64,000 bases of DNA from DATHAP01 sp963762865. Lineage in GTDB: Bacteria > Actinomycetota > Actinomycetes > JACCUZ01. The notes under the pieces were generated by a model. The model made no database searches, was not told the DNA's origin, and worked only from the letters and a program-made list of their open reading frames with translations. The stretch is from assembly GCA_963762865.1 (NCBI GenBank), contig CAVXNC010000014.1, positions 124,001-188,000 on the forward strand, in the 5' to 3' direction. Shown piece by piece: positions 8,580 through 16,568 of the stretch; the first letter of the stretch is position 1, and each line of letters opens with the position of its first letter. A program made the position numbers and the translations under genes.

Positions 8580-9485
8580 ATGCTGGCGGGCATGCGCCTT
8601 CCCTCGACGACCGCGGCCGGTGACCGCCGGCTGCCGCGACGGCTCGCCCAGCTGTACGTGGGGCTGGCGCTGTACGGCGTCTCGATGGCGCTTCTCGTGC
8701 GAGCTCGGCTCGGTGTCATGCCCTGGGACGTGCTGCACCAGGGCATCACCCGGCACGTCGACTGGTCGCTCGGCACGGTGTCGATCGTGGTCGGCGCGCT
8801 GGTCCTGCTGCTGTGGGTGCCGCTGCGCCAGCGGCCGGGGGTCGGCACCGTCAGCAACGTCGTGGTGATCGGGCTGTCGGTCGACGCCGCCCTTGCGGTG
8901 CTGCCTGCCGTCCAGTCGCCCGCCGCCCGTGTCCTGCTGGTCGTCGGCGGGATCGTGCTCAACGCGGTGGCGACCGCGGCCTACATCGGCGTGCACCTGG
9001 GACCCGGGCCGCGCGACGGACTGATGACCGGGCTGGTGCGCCGTACGGGTTGGTCGGTGCGGCTGGTACGCACCGGCATCGAGGTCGCCGTGGTTGTGAG
9101 CGGGTGGCTGCTCGGCGGCACCCTCGGCGTGGCCACCGTGCTCTACGCCCTCTCGATCGGCCCGCTCGTCCAGGCGATGCTGCCTCGACTGTCTGTGCAG
9201 ATGCCCGGAGCAGCCGGGCCGGCAGGACGTCCCGGCGTGGTCACGCCGCACCCGGCGCAACGCAGCCGACGGGTCCGACTCTCGGGCCGCCTCCGTCAGA
9301 ACGGCGGCACCTCGAGGTCCGGCTCGACCCGCGACGGGTCGTCGCTGACCAGGTCGTCGCTGACCAGGTCGTCGTGGGCGGCTCCTGCGACGAACCTCGG
9401 GGCGTCGTTGTCCTGGGCGTTCGGGCTCGCCGGTTCGGTATCGAGGCCGAAGTCCTCGAGGACGGGTTCGACGGGCAGCCGGTAG
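8580..9485 (+). CDS. YczE-family integral membrane protein with antisense C-terminal extension
   Basis: The first 215 or so residues match the YczE/YitT-like membrane family: LAQLYVGLALYGVSMALLVR, GVMPWDVLHQGI, and the glycine-rich GPGPRDGLMTGLVRRTG loop, with about five transmembrane helices. Its function is unknown; in other genomes it pairs with a MocR regulator, as here. The open frame continues another 85 or so residues after the last helix, from about 9230 to 9485. This part is Arg/Ser-rich and runs antisense to the 3' end of the DUF222 gene, so the original stop may have been lost when that element arrived. ATG 8580 is used; ATG 8592 is equally possible. Confidence 0.78.
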   Translation: MLAGMRLPSTTAAGDRRLPRRLAQLYVGLALYGVSMALLVRARLGVMPWDVLHQGITRHVDWSLGTVSIVVGALVLLLWVPLRQRPGVGTVSNVVVIGLSVDAALAVLPAVQSPAARVLLVVGGIVLNAVATAAYIGVHLGPGPRDGLMTGLVRRTGWSVRLVRTGIEVAVVVSGWLLGGTLGVATVLYALSIGPLVQAMLPRLSVQMPGAAGPAGRPGVVTPHPAQRSRRVRLSGRLRQNGGTSRSGSTRDGSSLTRSSLTRSSWAAPATNLGASLSWAFGLAGSVSRPKSSRTGSTGSR

Positions 9486-11067
9486 CTGCGTCCGCTGGGG
9501 TAGGTGATCACCCGGCCGCCGCACCGCCGGGGTCGGCCCGGCCACCCACGCCGTGGGTCTGTCGGGGTCGTCGGGGGTCGGTGGTGACCGTGGTGTCGGT
9601 GAAGGTCTTGATCTCATGCCCGCTGCGGCACCAGGGTTCGAGGTTGCCCGCCGCGGTGGGGCCGCGGGGGTGGGGGACGCGGTGGTCGAGGTCGCAGCGG
9701 TTGGCCGGCAGCCGGCAGCCCAGTCCGATGCAGACCGGGTCGCGGGCCAGCACGTGGTCGCGCATGTCCTGGGGTGGTTCGTAGCTGTCCACGGAGAGCT
9801 CGTCGAAGCGGCCGGTGCGCGGGTCGGTGAGCAGCCGCCGCCAGGTCCCCTCGGTGGCGATCCGCCGCGCGACCTGGGCGGTGATCGGCCCGTAGCCGGC
9901 CAGCTCCCCCGGGTCGTCGCGCAGCCCGAGCAGGGTCTCGACCGACACCGTCACGTGGATGGTGGGGCGCCGGCCCTGCCGGGTCCGCAACCGGGTCCCT
10001 ACCTCGCCCACCCCGCTGCCGCCGGGGCCGATCGCGCCACCAGTGCCCGTGCCGGTGCCGTCGGTGCTGGTGGTGTCGGTGGGGGCGCGCCATTGGTGGA
10101 TGAGGAGGTCGGGGCGGGTGGTGTCGTAGGCCAGCCCGGTGTGGGCCAGGTCGGCGAGGACGTCGAAACGGCGCTGCGCCAGCGTCCGGGGGTCGCCGGG
10201 TGCCTTGGCGGCCTCGGCGCCGCCGGTGAGCCAGGTGGCGAACGCCTCGACGTCCTCGGCCGGGCCGGTCATCGTCGCGGCGGCCATCCCGTCGGCCAGG
10301 GCGTAGGTCTCCACGGTGCGGTCCTCGACCCCCCGCCGCCGGCGCTTGTCCCCGGCGTCCGGGTCGACCGCCAGCACCGCCCGGCGCAGCGCCCGGGACA
10401 GATCGGTGAACGAGCGCCCCGCGTAGCGGGGCAGCACCGCAGCCTCCACCCGGGCCGCCGCCTCGGTCGTCGAGGGGCCGCAGGGTGTCGACCACCAGCC
10501 GGGCCGTGTAGTGGTGCAACCGGCCGGCGGCCAAAGCCGCCGAGGTCTCGGGCAGCCGCTGCAGGTCCAATGCCAGGGCCACCCGGTTCTGCGCGGACCG
10601 CTCACTGACTCCCAGCGCGCAGGACAGCTCCGCGGCCGCGATCCGCTCCGCCGCCACCGTGTGCCTGCCGACCGGCTGCCCGGTCGGGGTCACCCCGCGC
10701 CACCGCCCGGCCCGGGTCACCAGCTCGGCGGTCGCCGCCGCCTCCAGCGACGCCGCCCAGGCCGCAACCGGGACGCCGCCGAGGCCACCCCCACCACCAG
10801 ATCATCCGAACAGGACCCCAGGTCGGCCTCCGCGGCCAGCGAGGCCAGCAACGGCCCCGGATCGGTGCCGTCCAGCAACGCCGGCGGCGGCCACTCCGCG
10901 CCGAACTCCCGCCCCGCAGCGACCCCCGGGTCCTGCACCGGGTCCGGCAGCAGATCCGTCACCTGCCACGACGGCTCCGCCGGCACCCAGCCGGGCGGCT
11001 CATCGGCCCACGGATCCGGCGGCAGCACCAGCGGCGGCTCCGGCAGCACCGCCCCGACCAGGTCCAT
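9296..11067 (-). pseudogene. DUF222 / HNH endonuclease (13E12-type) gene, frame-disrupted
   Basis: The product reads as one DUF222-HNH protein only if the frame is changed four times. The N-terminus starts at ATG 11067 and stays in frame to about 10760. The next block (VTPTGQPVGRHTVAAERIAA to VVDTLRPLDD) runs to about 10467. The third carries EAAARVEAAVLPRYAGRSF, the DUF222 core and the HNH motif (CDLDHRVPHPRGP, then NLEPWCRSGHE) to about 9575. The tail VITYPSGRSYRLPVEPVL ends in EVPPF at 9296 after two more shifts. One shift looks like a missing G and three like an extra base. This multicopy actinobacterial family is the 13E12 repeat family of mycobacteria. It may be a decaying element or reflect base-call errors. 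Confidence 0.82.
9338..9374. repeat. 15-bp tandem duplication in the DUF222 3' end
   Basis: GTCGTCGCTGACCAG occurs at 9338-9352 and 9353-9367, followed by half a further copy. On the minus strand it encodes the duplicated acidic segment LVSDDLVSDD near the C-terminus of the DUF222 product. Length is a multiple of three, so the duplication does not itself break the frame. Confidence 0.7.
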
Positions 11068-11084
11068 CCCCGCACCTCACGTAC

Positions 11085-11100
11085 TCGAACGTATGTTCGA
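11085..11100. promoter_or_regulatory. LexA-type SOS box upstream of the DUF222/HNH gene
   Basis: TCGAACGTATGTTCGA matches the Gram-positive/mycobacterial LexA consensus TCGAAC-N4-GTTCGA exactly. It ends 18 bases before the ATG of the DUF222/HNH gene. DNA-damage induction of some mycobacterial 13E12-repeat genes through such boxes is established, so control by LexA is a strong inference. The match is seen directly. Confidence 0.8.
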
Positions 11101-11228
11101 AGTCTAGCAGGATCAGGGTCGAGCGTGGAAGCGTCTTCCACAATCACTTTCGCGATCCTGTTCCGCCGGGTGGAGGAGAAGGCGATCCCGCGGCGACGTC
11201 CGCCGTTCTCGGCGGCGAGCGTCGACCA

Positions 11229-11486
11229 CTACCGCTGAGGCGCGTCCACCGCGTCGCGCACGGCCGCTGCGTCGAGCGGCCCCGCCACCCGCAGCGCCCG
11301 CGGGAAGGCCCGCTTGCGCTCGGCGAGGTCGAGGCAAGCGGGGTCGCGGTGCAGGTGCGCGCCACGTCCCGGCAGCACCCGCCGTTCGTCGACCAGTAGC
11401 ACGCCGGGCCCTGCGACCACGCGCAGCAGCTCACCCACCGGCGCGCGCCGACGGCACCCCACGCAGGTCCGGACCGGCGCGCTCAG
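11229..11486 (-). CDS. ylxR: YlxR (DUF448) nucleic-acid-binding protein
   Basis: Small basic protein of the YlxR family, encoded next to nusA in most Gram-positives and thought to bind RNA. The family motif C-V-G-C-R-R-R-A-P is followed by ELLRVVAGPG and GRGAHLHRDPACLDLAERKRAF. The first in-frame GTG (11462) would remove the conserved first cysteine, so translation must begin upstream. The nearest candidate is CTG 11484-11486, which overlaps the nusA stop; a longer start inside nusA cannot be excluded. infB, normally the next gene, is displaced by about 4.5 kb. Confidence 0.85.
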   Translation of the reverse strand: MSAPVRTCVGCRRRAPVGELLRVVAGPGVLLVDERRVLPGRGAHLHRDPACLDLAERKRAFPRALRVAGPLDAAAVRDAVDAPQR

Positions 11487-12577
11487 CCCCGGTCCCCCGC
11501 AGTGTCGGCCGCCGACGCGTCTTCTCCCGGCGGTACGTCGCCGGAGCCGGAGCCGGAGCCGGACGCCCCGTCACCACCGGCGGCGGGCGTCGGCGCCCCA
11601 CCGGACCCCGGCCGCTCCACGTCAGGCCGGATGTCGATCCGCCAGCCGGTCAGCCGCGCGGCGAGACGGGCGTTCTGCCCCTCCTTGCCGATCGCCAGCG
11701 AGAGCTGGTAGTCGGGCACGATGATCCGCGCCGACCGGGCGGCCAGGTCGACGATCTGCACCTCGTTGACCCGCGCGGGCTGCAGCGCCTGGGCGAGGAA
11801 GGTGGCCGGGTCCTCCGACCAGTCGACGATGTCGATCTTCTCGCCGTGCAGCTCGGCCATGACGGCGCGTGCCCGGGCACCCATCGGCCCGATGCAGCTG
11901 CCCTTGGCGTTGACGCCGGGTCGCGTGCTCCGTACGGCGATCTTCGTCCGGTGCCCCGCCTCGCGCGCGACGGCCGCGATCTCCACGGTGCCGTCAGCGA
12001 TCTCCGGGACCTCGAGAGCGAAGAGCTTGCGCACCAGGTTGGGGTGCGTCCGCGACAGCTTGATCGACGGGCCGCGCAGCCCCTTGCGCACCTCGACGAC
12101 GTAGCAGCGCAGCCGCTCGCCGTGCACGTAGTTCTCGCCCGGCACCTGCTCGGGCGGCGGCAGCACTGCCTCGATACGACCCAGGTCGACGTAGACGTTG
12201 GAGCGGTCCTTGCCCTGCTGGATCACCCCCGAGACGATGTCGCCCTCCTTGCCGGCGAAGTGCCCGAAGGTCTGCTCGTCCTCGGCGTCGCGCAGCCGCT
12301 GCAGGATCACCTGCTTGGCCGTCGTGGCCGCGATGCGTCCGAAGCCCTCCGGGGTGTCGTCCCACTCGCGCAGGACGGTGCCCTCGTCGTCGGTCTCGGC
12401 CGCCCACACCGTGACGTGGCCGGACTTGCGGTCCAGCTCGACGCGGGCGACCGGCTGGTGCCCCTCGGTGCGCTGGTAGGCCACCAGCAGCGCGCCCTCG
12501 ATCGCCTCCACCAGCATCGGGAAGGAGATCTCCTTCTCGCGCTCGAGGGCCCGCAGTGTCGTCAGGTCGATGTCCAT
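11483..12577 (-). CDS. nusA: Transcription termination/antitermination factor NusA
   Basis: 364 residues. The N-terminal RNA-polymerase-binding domain (TTLRALEREKEISFPMLVEAIEG) is followed by an S1 domain (GDIVSGVIQQGKDRSNVYVDL) and tandem KH domains (GVNAKGSCIGPMGARARAV; LSLAIGKEGQNARLAARLTGW). The C-terminus is a short Gly/Ser/acidic tail, the usual actinobacterial layout without the extra acidic repeats of proteobacteria. ATG 12577 is chosen because GAGGAGG precedes it and the protein then starts with MDIDLTTLRAL. rimP ends 1 base upstream and ylxR follows directly, the standard rimP-nusA-ylxR operon. Confidence 0.97.
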   Translation of the reverse strand: MDIDLTTLRALEREKEISFPMLVEAIEGALLVAYQRTEGHQPVARVELDRKSGHVTVWAAETDDEGTVLREWDDTPEGFGRIAATTAKQVILQRLRDAEDEQTFGHFAGKEGDIVSGVIQQGKDRSNVYVDLGRIEAVLPPPEQVPGENYVHGERLRCYVVEVRKGLRGPSIKLSRTHPNLVRKLFALEVPEIADGTVEIAAVAREAGHRTKIAVRSTRPGVNAKGSCIGPMGARARAVMAELHGEKIDIVDWSEDPATFLAQALQPARVNEVQIVDLAARSARIIVPDYQLSLAIGKEGQNARLAARLTGWRIDIRPDVERPGSGGAPTPAAGGDGASGSGSGSGDVPPGEDASAADTAGDRG

Positions 12578-12578
12578 C

Positions 12579-13049
12579 TCAGCCCTCCTCCCGCCGGTTG
12601 AACTCCACGCGGACCCGGCCGCTCGCCACCCGGTCCCACGCGAGCCGGGTGACCGCGCCGTCGACATCGACCCCGATGCCGTCGTCGTCGACCTCCGTCA
12701 ACCGTCCCTCGAGGGTGGTCGACTCCGCCGTCGAGACGGTGACGAGGCGCGTGAGGTTGCGCCGCCAGTGGCGGCGCTCCGTCAGCGGGCGGTCGACGCC
12801 GGGCGAGGTCACCTCGAGGACGTACGGCGCGCCACCCATGGCGTCGGACTCGTCGAGGGCCTTGGAGACCGCGGTGCTCACTGCCGCCACGGTGTCGAGC
12901 TCGAGGCCACCGTCCCGGTCGACGACGACGCGCAGCATCCGTCGCTTGCCGGCCGGGGTGACGACCACGTCCTCGAGGTCCAGGCCCTGCGCCTCGGCCA
13001 CCGGCCGGAGCAGCGCGAGGAGGGAGTCGCGGTCCGCGGAGCGCGCCAT
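12579..13049 (-). CDS. rimP: Ribosome maturation factor RimP
   Basis: 156 residues; assists 30S maturation. The family blocks are clear: LLALLRPVAEAQGLDLEDVVV, RMLRVVVDRDGG, the SKALDESDAMGGAPYVLEV region, and SPGVDRPLTERRHWRRNLTRLV. ATG 13049 is chosen because AGGAGG lies 6 bases upstream; an ATG at 13076 has no comparable site. It is first in the rimP-nusA-ylxR run and divergent from the lipoprotein gene at 13161, so the roughly 110-base gap should hold both promoters. Confidence 0.95.
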   Translation of the reverse strand: MARSADRDSLLALLRPVAEAQGLDLEDVVVTPAGKRRMLRVVVDRDGGLELDTVAAVSTAVSKALDESDAMGGAPYVLEVTSPGVDRPLTERRHWRRNLTRLVTVSTAESTTLEGRLTEVDDDGIGVDVDGAVTRLAWDRVASGRVRVEFNRREEG

Positions 13050-13160
13050 CTCGACCTCCTGCTCTGCTGTTGTCATGCCTGCAGCCGGCGGACTGAGCCC
13101 GCCGGTCGATGACGACGATAGCGGGCCGGCGGCCCCCGGGTCGCGTGGGATCATCCCCGG

Positions 13161-13682
13161 GTGACACGGCCCGGGGACGTCCCGCCCGGCCGCCGTCAGG
13201 TCCTCGCCGGTGCCGCCGCTCTCGTGCTCGTGCCGCTCGCCGGCTGCCTGCCCGGCGCGGACGAGGACGAGCCGGACGAGCCGGACCCCGACCTGCTGCT
13301 CCGCGCGCGGGCCGCCGAGGAGGTCCGGGCCCTCGCCGCGCAGTACGCCGCGGTGATCGCCCGCTTCCCGACCGCCGGCGACGAGCTGGCCACGCTGGCC
13401 GCCGAGCACGAGGAGCACGCCCGGGCACTGCTCCCGCGCCGGGTCGCACGGACTCTCACCCCGACCGCGTCACCGACCGGAGCGCGGTCTCCCTCGCCGA
13501 CGCCCACGCCCACCGTCGCGCCGACCCTCCGCGCCGCCATGGCCGACCTGGTCGCGGCGGAGACCACGGCCGCCCGGCGGCGCACCCGGCAAGCCGTCCG
13601 CGCCAAGCCCGAGACCGGCCGGCTGCTCGCTTCCGTCGCCGGCTGCGAGGCCGCGCACGCCGCCCTGCTGGCGGACCGATGA
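13161..13682 (+). CDS. Predicted lipoprotein of unknown function
   Basis: 173 residues. The N-terminus has RRQVLAGAAALVLV ending in a lipobox (LAGC, Cys 29), so export and lipidation are likely, possibly through Tat because of the paired arginines. The mature part is Asp/Glu-rich, then largely helical, with an internal Ser/Thr/Pro linker (PTASPTGARSPSPTPTPT). No catalytic motif was recognised. Its stop overlaps the start of the DUF4439 gene (ATGA), so the two are made together. This pair is often found beside rimP in actinobacteria. Confidence 0.72.
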   Translation: MTRPGDVPPGRRQVLAGAAALVLVPLAGCLPGADEDEPDEPDPDLLLRARAAEEVRALAAQYAAVIARFPTAGDELATLAAEHEEHARALLPRRVARTLTPTASPTGARSPSPTPTPTVAPTLRAAMADLVAAETTAARRRTRQAVRAKPETGRLLASVAGCEAAHAALLADR

Positions 13683-14122
13683 CGACGAGCAGCCCCGAGC
13701 CCCGCAGCGTCCGCGCGCTGCAGGACGTCCTCGCCGCCGAGCACGCCGTCGTCTACGGCTACGGCGTCGCGGGCGCGCACCTGCGCGGTGCGGCACGCGA
13801 CCGGGCACTGCGGGAGTACGACGCGCACCGCGCCCGGCGCGAGGAGCTCACTCGGGTGGTGACCCAGCGCGGTGGCGTGCCCGTCGCACCGGCCGCGTCG
13901 TACGCCCTCCCGCACCCCGTTGACGATGCCCGCGACGCGCTGGAGCTGGTCACGCTCCTCGAGGAGCGCCTGGCGGCGGTCTGGGCCGACGCGGTGCTGC
14001 ACCTGACCGGCGACCTGCGCGAGCGCGCGGTGGTCGGGCTGCGCGAGGCCGCGGTGGCGGCGGCCAGGTGGCGCCGGGGCAGCGTTCCGTTCCCCGGCCT
14101 GGCCGAGCGGTCAGGGAGCTAG
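13679..14122 (+). CDS. DUF4439 ferritin-like protein
   Basis: 147 residues with the helical pattern of ferritin-like DUF4439: LQDVLAAEHAVVYGYGVAGAHL in the first helix, then RALREYDAHRARREELTRVV. Paired Glu/His residues (AEH; YDAHRARREE) resemble a ferritin-like metal site, but metal binding is unproven. Later motifs are PAASYALPHPVDD and LEERLAAVWADAVL. Translation is coupled to the upstream lipoprotein. The 3' end overlaps the convergent phosphotransferase gene by 12 bases. Confidence 0.78.
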   Translation: MTTSSPEPRSVRALQDVLAAEHAVVYGYGVAGAHLRGAARDRALREYDAHRARREELTRVVTQRGGVPVAPAASYALPHPVDDARDALELVTLLEERLAAVWADAVLHLTGDLRERAVVGLREAAVAAARWRRGSVPFPGLAERSGS

Positions 14123-15028
14123 AGCGCGGGCCACCTCGACGAGGTCCGGCGCACCCGGCCCGGTCCAGGCCGACTCGACGACCCACCGGGCGAAGAGCCA
14201 GAGCCGGAAGCGGTCCCGGTCGACCTGGCAGAGGTCGGCCATCCGGTGGGCCATGCCGACCGGGTCGGCGCGCACCCGCTCGCGGCAGTTGAAGAGGTGC
14301 TGCAGCGGGTCGTAGCAGGGGTCCCCGACGTAGGGCTTGGGGTCGATGACCAGCCACGGCTCGCGTCGCGCGGACAGGATGTTGCCGCCGTGCAGGTCCG
14401 TGAGCAGCACGCGCTCGTCCTCCGGCGGCGTCTGCGACGGCAGCCCGCGCCACAGCTCCAGACCGGCCCGCCCCAGCCCGGGGTCCATCGCCGCTGGTGG
14501 GTCCTCCTCGTACTCCTGCGCCCAGAGCTCGCACATCGCCGACAGCGGCCGGAACGGGTGCCCGGCCGGGGGCAGCACCCACATCCGGCGCAGCAGCCCA
14601 GCAACGACCTCGTCCTGCTCGACCTCCGGCAGCGCCCGCCCGAGCTCGACACCGGGCCGCGCCCGCTCCATCAGCAGCGCGCTCGTCTCCCCCTCGACCC
14701 AGCCGTCGACGAGCAGCACCGCGCCGGTCCCCGCCCACAGCCGCAGCCCGTCGGGCTCGTGCAGCGCCTCGTCGTGCGTCCAGCCGACCTTCAGGACCAG
14801 GTCGTCGCCGTCGGCACCGCGCGCCGGCGCGGTCCAGGACCCCTCACCGCCGGGCTGGAAGGGGTCGCCGATGGTCAGGTCCCACCGGGTCGCGAGCGAG
14901 TCGACGATCGCGGGCAGCCTGCCGATCCACGCGCGCCGCCGGTCGTGCCGGTCCTGCGCGGCGGCCTCGACAAGGTGCTGAGGCATCCGCAGCGCCGGTG
15001 TTGCGGGCTGCCCCCGCTCGTCGCTCAC
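14111..15028 (-). CDS. Aminoglycoside/hydroxyurea-type phosphotransferase family protein
   Basis: 305 residues resembling the APH(6)/hydroxyurea phosphotransferase family (protein-kinase-like fold). The catalytic loop is LTDLHGGNILSA and the metal-binding loop VIDPKPYVGDPCYDP; the nucleotide-binding half includes DDLVLKVGWTHDEALHEPDGL. Members phosphorylate small hydroxylated molecules, and only some give drug resistance, so resistance should not be assumed. The GTG start overlaps the stop of the TauE gene upstream (GTGA). It is part of the proS-HAD-tauE-kinase run on the minus strand. Confidence 0.83.
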   Translation of the reverse strand: MSDERGQPATPALRMPQHLVEAAAQDRHDRRRAWIGRLPAIVDSLATRWDLTIGDPFQPGGEGSWTAPARGADGDDLVLKVGWTHDEALHEPDGLRLWAGTGAVLLVDGWVEGETSALLMERARPGVELGRALPEVEQDEVVAGLLRRMWVLPPAGHPFRPLSAMCELWAQEYEEDPPAAMDPGLGRAGLELWRGLPSQTPPEDERVLLTDLHGGNILSARREPWLVIDPKPYVGDPCYDPLQHLFNCRERVRADPVGMAHRMADLCQVDRDRFRLWLFARWVVESAWTGPGAPDLVEVARALAP

Positions 15029-15804
15029 GTCAGCAGATCCTGGCCGACGTCCCACCCCAGGCGCACGACCAGCCCGGCGACCACCACCAGGAAGACGACG
15101 CGCACGAACCGGCTGCCCTTGCGGATGGCGGTGTGCGCGCCGATCCACCCGCCGACGACGTTGGCCGCGCCCATCAGCAGGCCCAGCCGCCAGAGCGGCG
15201 CGCCCTGCGGGATGAAGACGAGCAGCGCGCCGAGGTTGGTCGCCAGGTTGACGATCCGGGCCTTGGCCGACGCCTGCAGGAACGAGTAGCCGAGCACCGA
15301 GACGAACAGGAAGACCAGGAAGGTGCCGGTGCCCGGCCCGAAGATGCCGTCGTAGAAGCCGATCGACGCGCCACCGAAGCCCGCCGCGACGTGGTGGGTG
15401 CGTCCCCTCCAGCGCAGCTGCTGCACGTCGCCGACGGCCGGGTGGGTGAGGACGTACGTCGCCACCACCAGGAGCAGCACGAGGACGAGTGGCCGGAAGA
15501 CCTCGGACGGCAGCAGGGAGGCACAGGCCGCCCCTGCGGCCGCACCGACGAAGGCAATCGCTGCCATGGGCAGCGCGGTGCGAAGGTCCGGATGCACCCG
15601 CCGGTAGTAGGTGGTCGCCGCGATGGAGGTGCCGCAGACGCCGGACACCTTGTTGGTCGCGAGCACCTGCGCCGGCGTCGCCCCGGGCAGCAGCAGGAGC
15701 AGCGCCGGCAGCTGCACCAGCCCGCCGCCGCCGGACACCGCGTCGAACCACCCGGCCGCCGCGGCAGCCGCCATCAGCAGCAGGACGACGTGGAGGTCGG
15801 GCAC
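15025..15804 (-). CDS. TauE/SafE-family sulfite/anion exporter
   Basis: 259 residues, eight or so transmembrane helices in two related halves. Family motifs are GWFDAVSGGGGLVQLPALL in the first half, with ATNKVSGVCGTSIAATTY, and GFYDGIFGPGTGTFLVF in the second, with NLATNLGALLVF. These permeases export or import small anions such as sulfite, sulfoacetate or taurine-derived compounds; the substrate here is unknown. The GTG start lies 20 bases after the HAD gene. The stop overlaps the phosphotransferase start. Confidence 0.88.
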   Translation of the reverse strand: MPDLHVVLLLMAAAAAAGWFDAVSGGGGLVQLPALLLLLPGATPAQVLATNKVSGVCGTSIAATTYYRRVHPDLRTALPMAAIAFVGAAAGAACASLLPSEVFRPLVLVLLLVVATYVLTHPAVGDVQQLRWRGRTHHVAAGFGGASIGFYDGIFGPGTGTFLVFLFVSVLGYSFLQASAKARIVNLATNLGALLVFIPQGAPLWRLGLLMGAANVVGGWIGAHTAIRKGSRFVRVVFLVVVAGLVVRLGWDVGQDLLT

Positions 15805-15824
15805 GCGTCAGTCGCCCTGGCCGC

Positions 15825-16568
15825 TCAGCCGTTCCAGCTGTCGACCACGGCGAGCAGGTCGCCGAGCCGCTGCACCACGGCGTCCGGGTCGCCCTCGACG
15901 TGGCCCTTCTGCGAGTCCGGGATCGCGCTGTGCGGCACGAGCACGGCACGCATCCCCACCTGCTTCGCCCCGTGGATGTCGTCGAAGGGGCGGTCGCCGA
16001 CGAAGACCGCGCGCGCCGGGTCCTCGACACCCACGGCGGCCAGCGCCGCCCGGAACGCCTCGGGGTGCGGCTTGGTCCACGGGATCTCGCTGGAGTAGAC
16101 GGCGCCGTCGATCAGGTCGAGCACGCCGTCCCGGCGGAAGACCGACTCGTGGTATTCGCGGGTCCACAGGGTGTTGGACAGCACGCCGACCTTGATGCCG
16201 CGTTCTCGCAACCCGGTCATCAGACCGGGGACGTCGGGGTCGGTGTGGGTGTGCGGCTCCCACCACCGGTGGTAGGCGGCCAGCGCCTCACCGTGCAGCT
16301 GGGTCGTCACGTCGACACCGACGCCGGCGAAGATCTGGTCGAGAGTCGCGGAGCGCTGGTGCTCCCGGCCGGCCTGCCAGGCCTCGTCCTCGGCGGAGAG
16401 GATCCTCGCCGACATCTCGTCCGCACGGTCGGGGTCGTAGACCTCGGCGTAGCGGAGCCACTGCTCGCGCAGGTCGATGGTGTGCCAGGGCGTCAACGTG
16501 CCGCCCCAGTCGAAGACCACCGCCTCGACGGCGTGGCCGTCCACGGCTGCTCCGGGCGTACCGCTCAC
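15825..16568 (-). CDS. HAD-superfamily hydrolase
   Basis: 247 residues. Motif I is VVFDWGGTLTPWH with the nucleophile Asp at about residue 20; the usual second Asp is replaced by Gly (D-W-G-G-T), a variant common in a subset of actinobacterial HADs. Motif II is VGVLSNT, motif III the Lys of TKPHPEAF, motif IV VFVGDRPFDDIHGAKQVGM. The absent acid/base Asp could reduce phosphatase activity. The start GTG overlaps the proS stop (GTGA). Substrate unknown. Confidence 0.85.
   Translation of the reverse strand: MSGTPGAAVDGHAVEAVVFDWGGTLTPWHTIDLREQWLRYAEVYDPDRADEMSARILSAEDEAWQAGREHQRSATLDQIFAGVGVDVTTQLHGEALAAYHRWWEPHTHTDPDVPGLMTGLRERGIKVGVLSNTLWTREYHESVFRRDGVLDLIDGAVYSSEIPWTKPHPEAFRAALAAVGVEDPARAVFVGDRPFDDIHGAKQVGMRAVLVPHSAIPDSQKGHVEGDPDAVVQRLGDLLAVVDSWNG

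Noticed and set aside
9296..11100. Insertion sequence or intron around the DUF222 gene
   Set aside because: No terminal inverted repeats, target duplication or transposase was visible; only the gene family and SOS box can be supported.
14111..15028. Antibiotic-resistance phosphotransferase
   Set aside because: The fold matches, but the family is broad and nothing in the context supports drug inactivation, so only the family was called.
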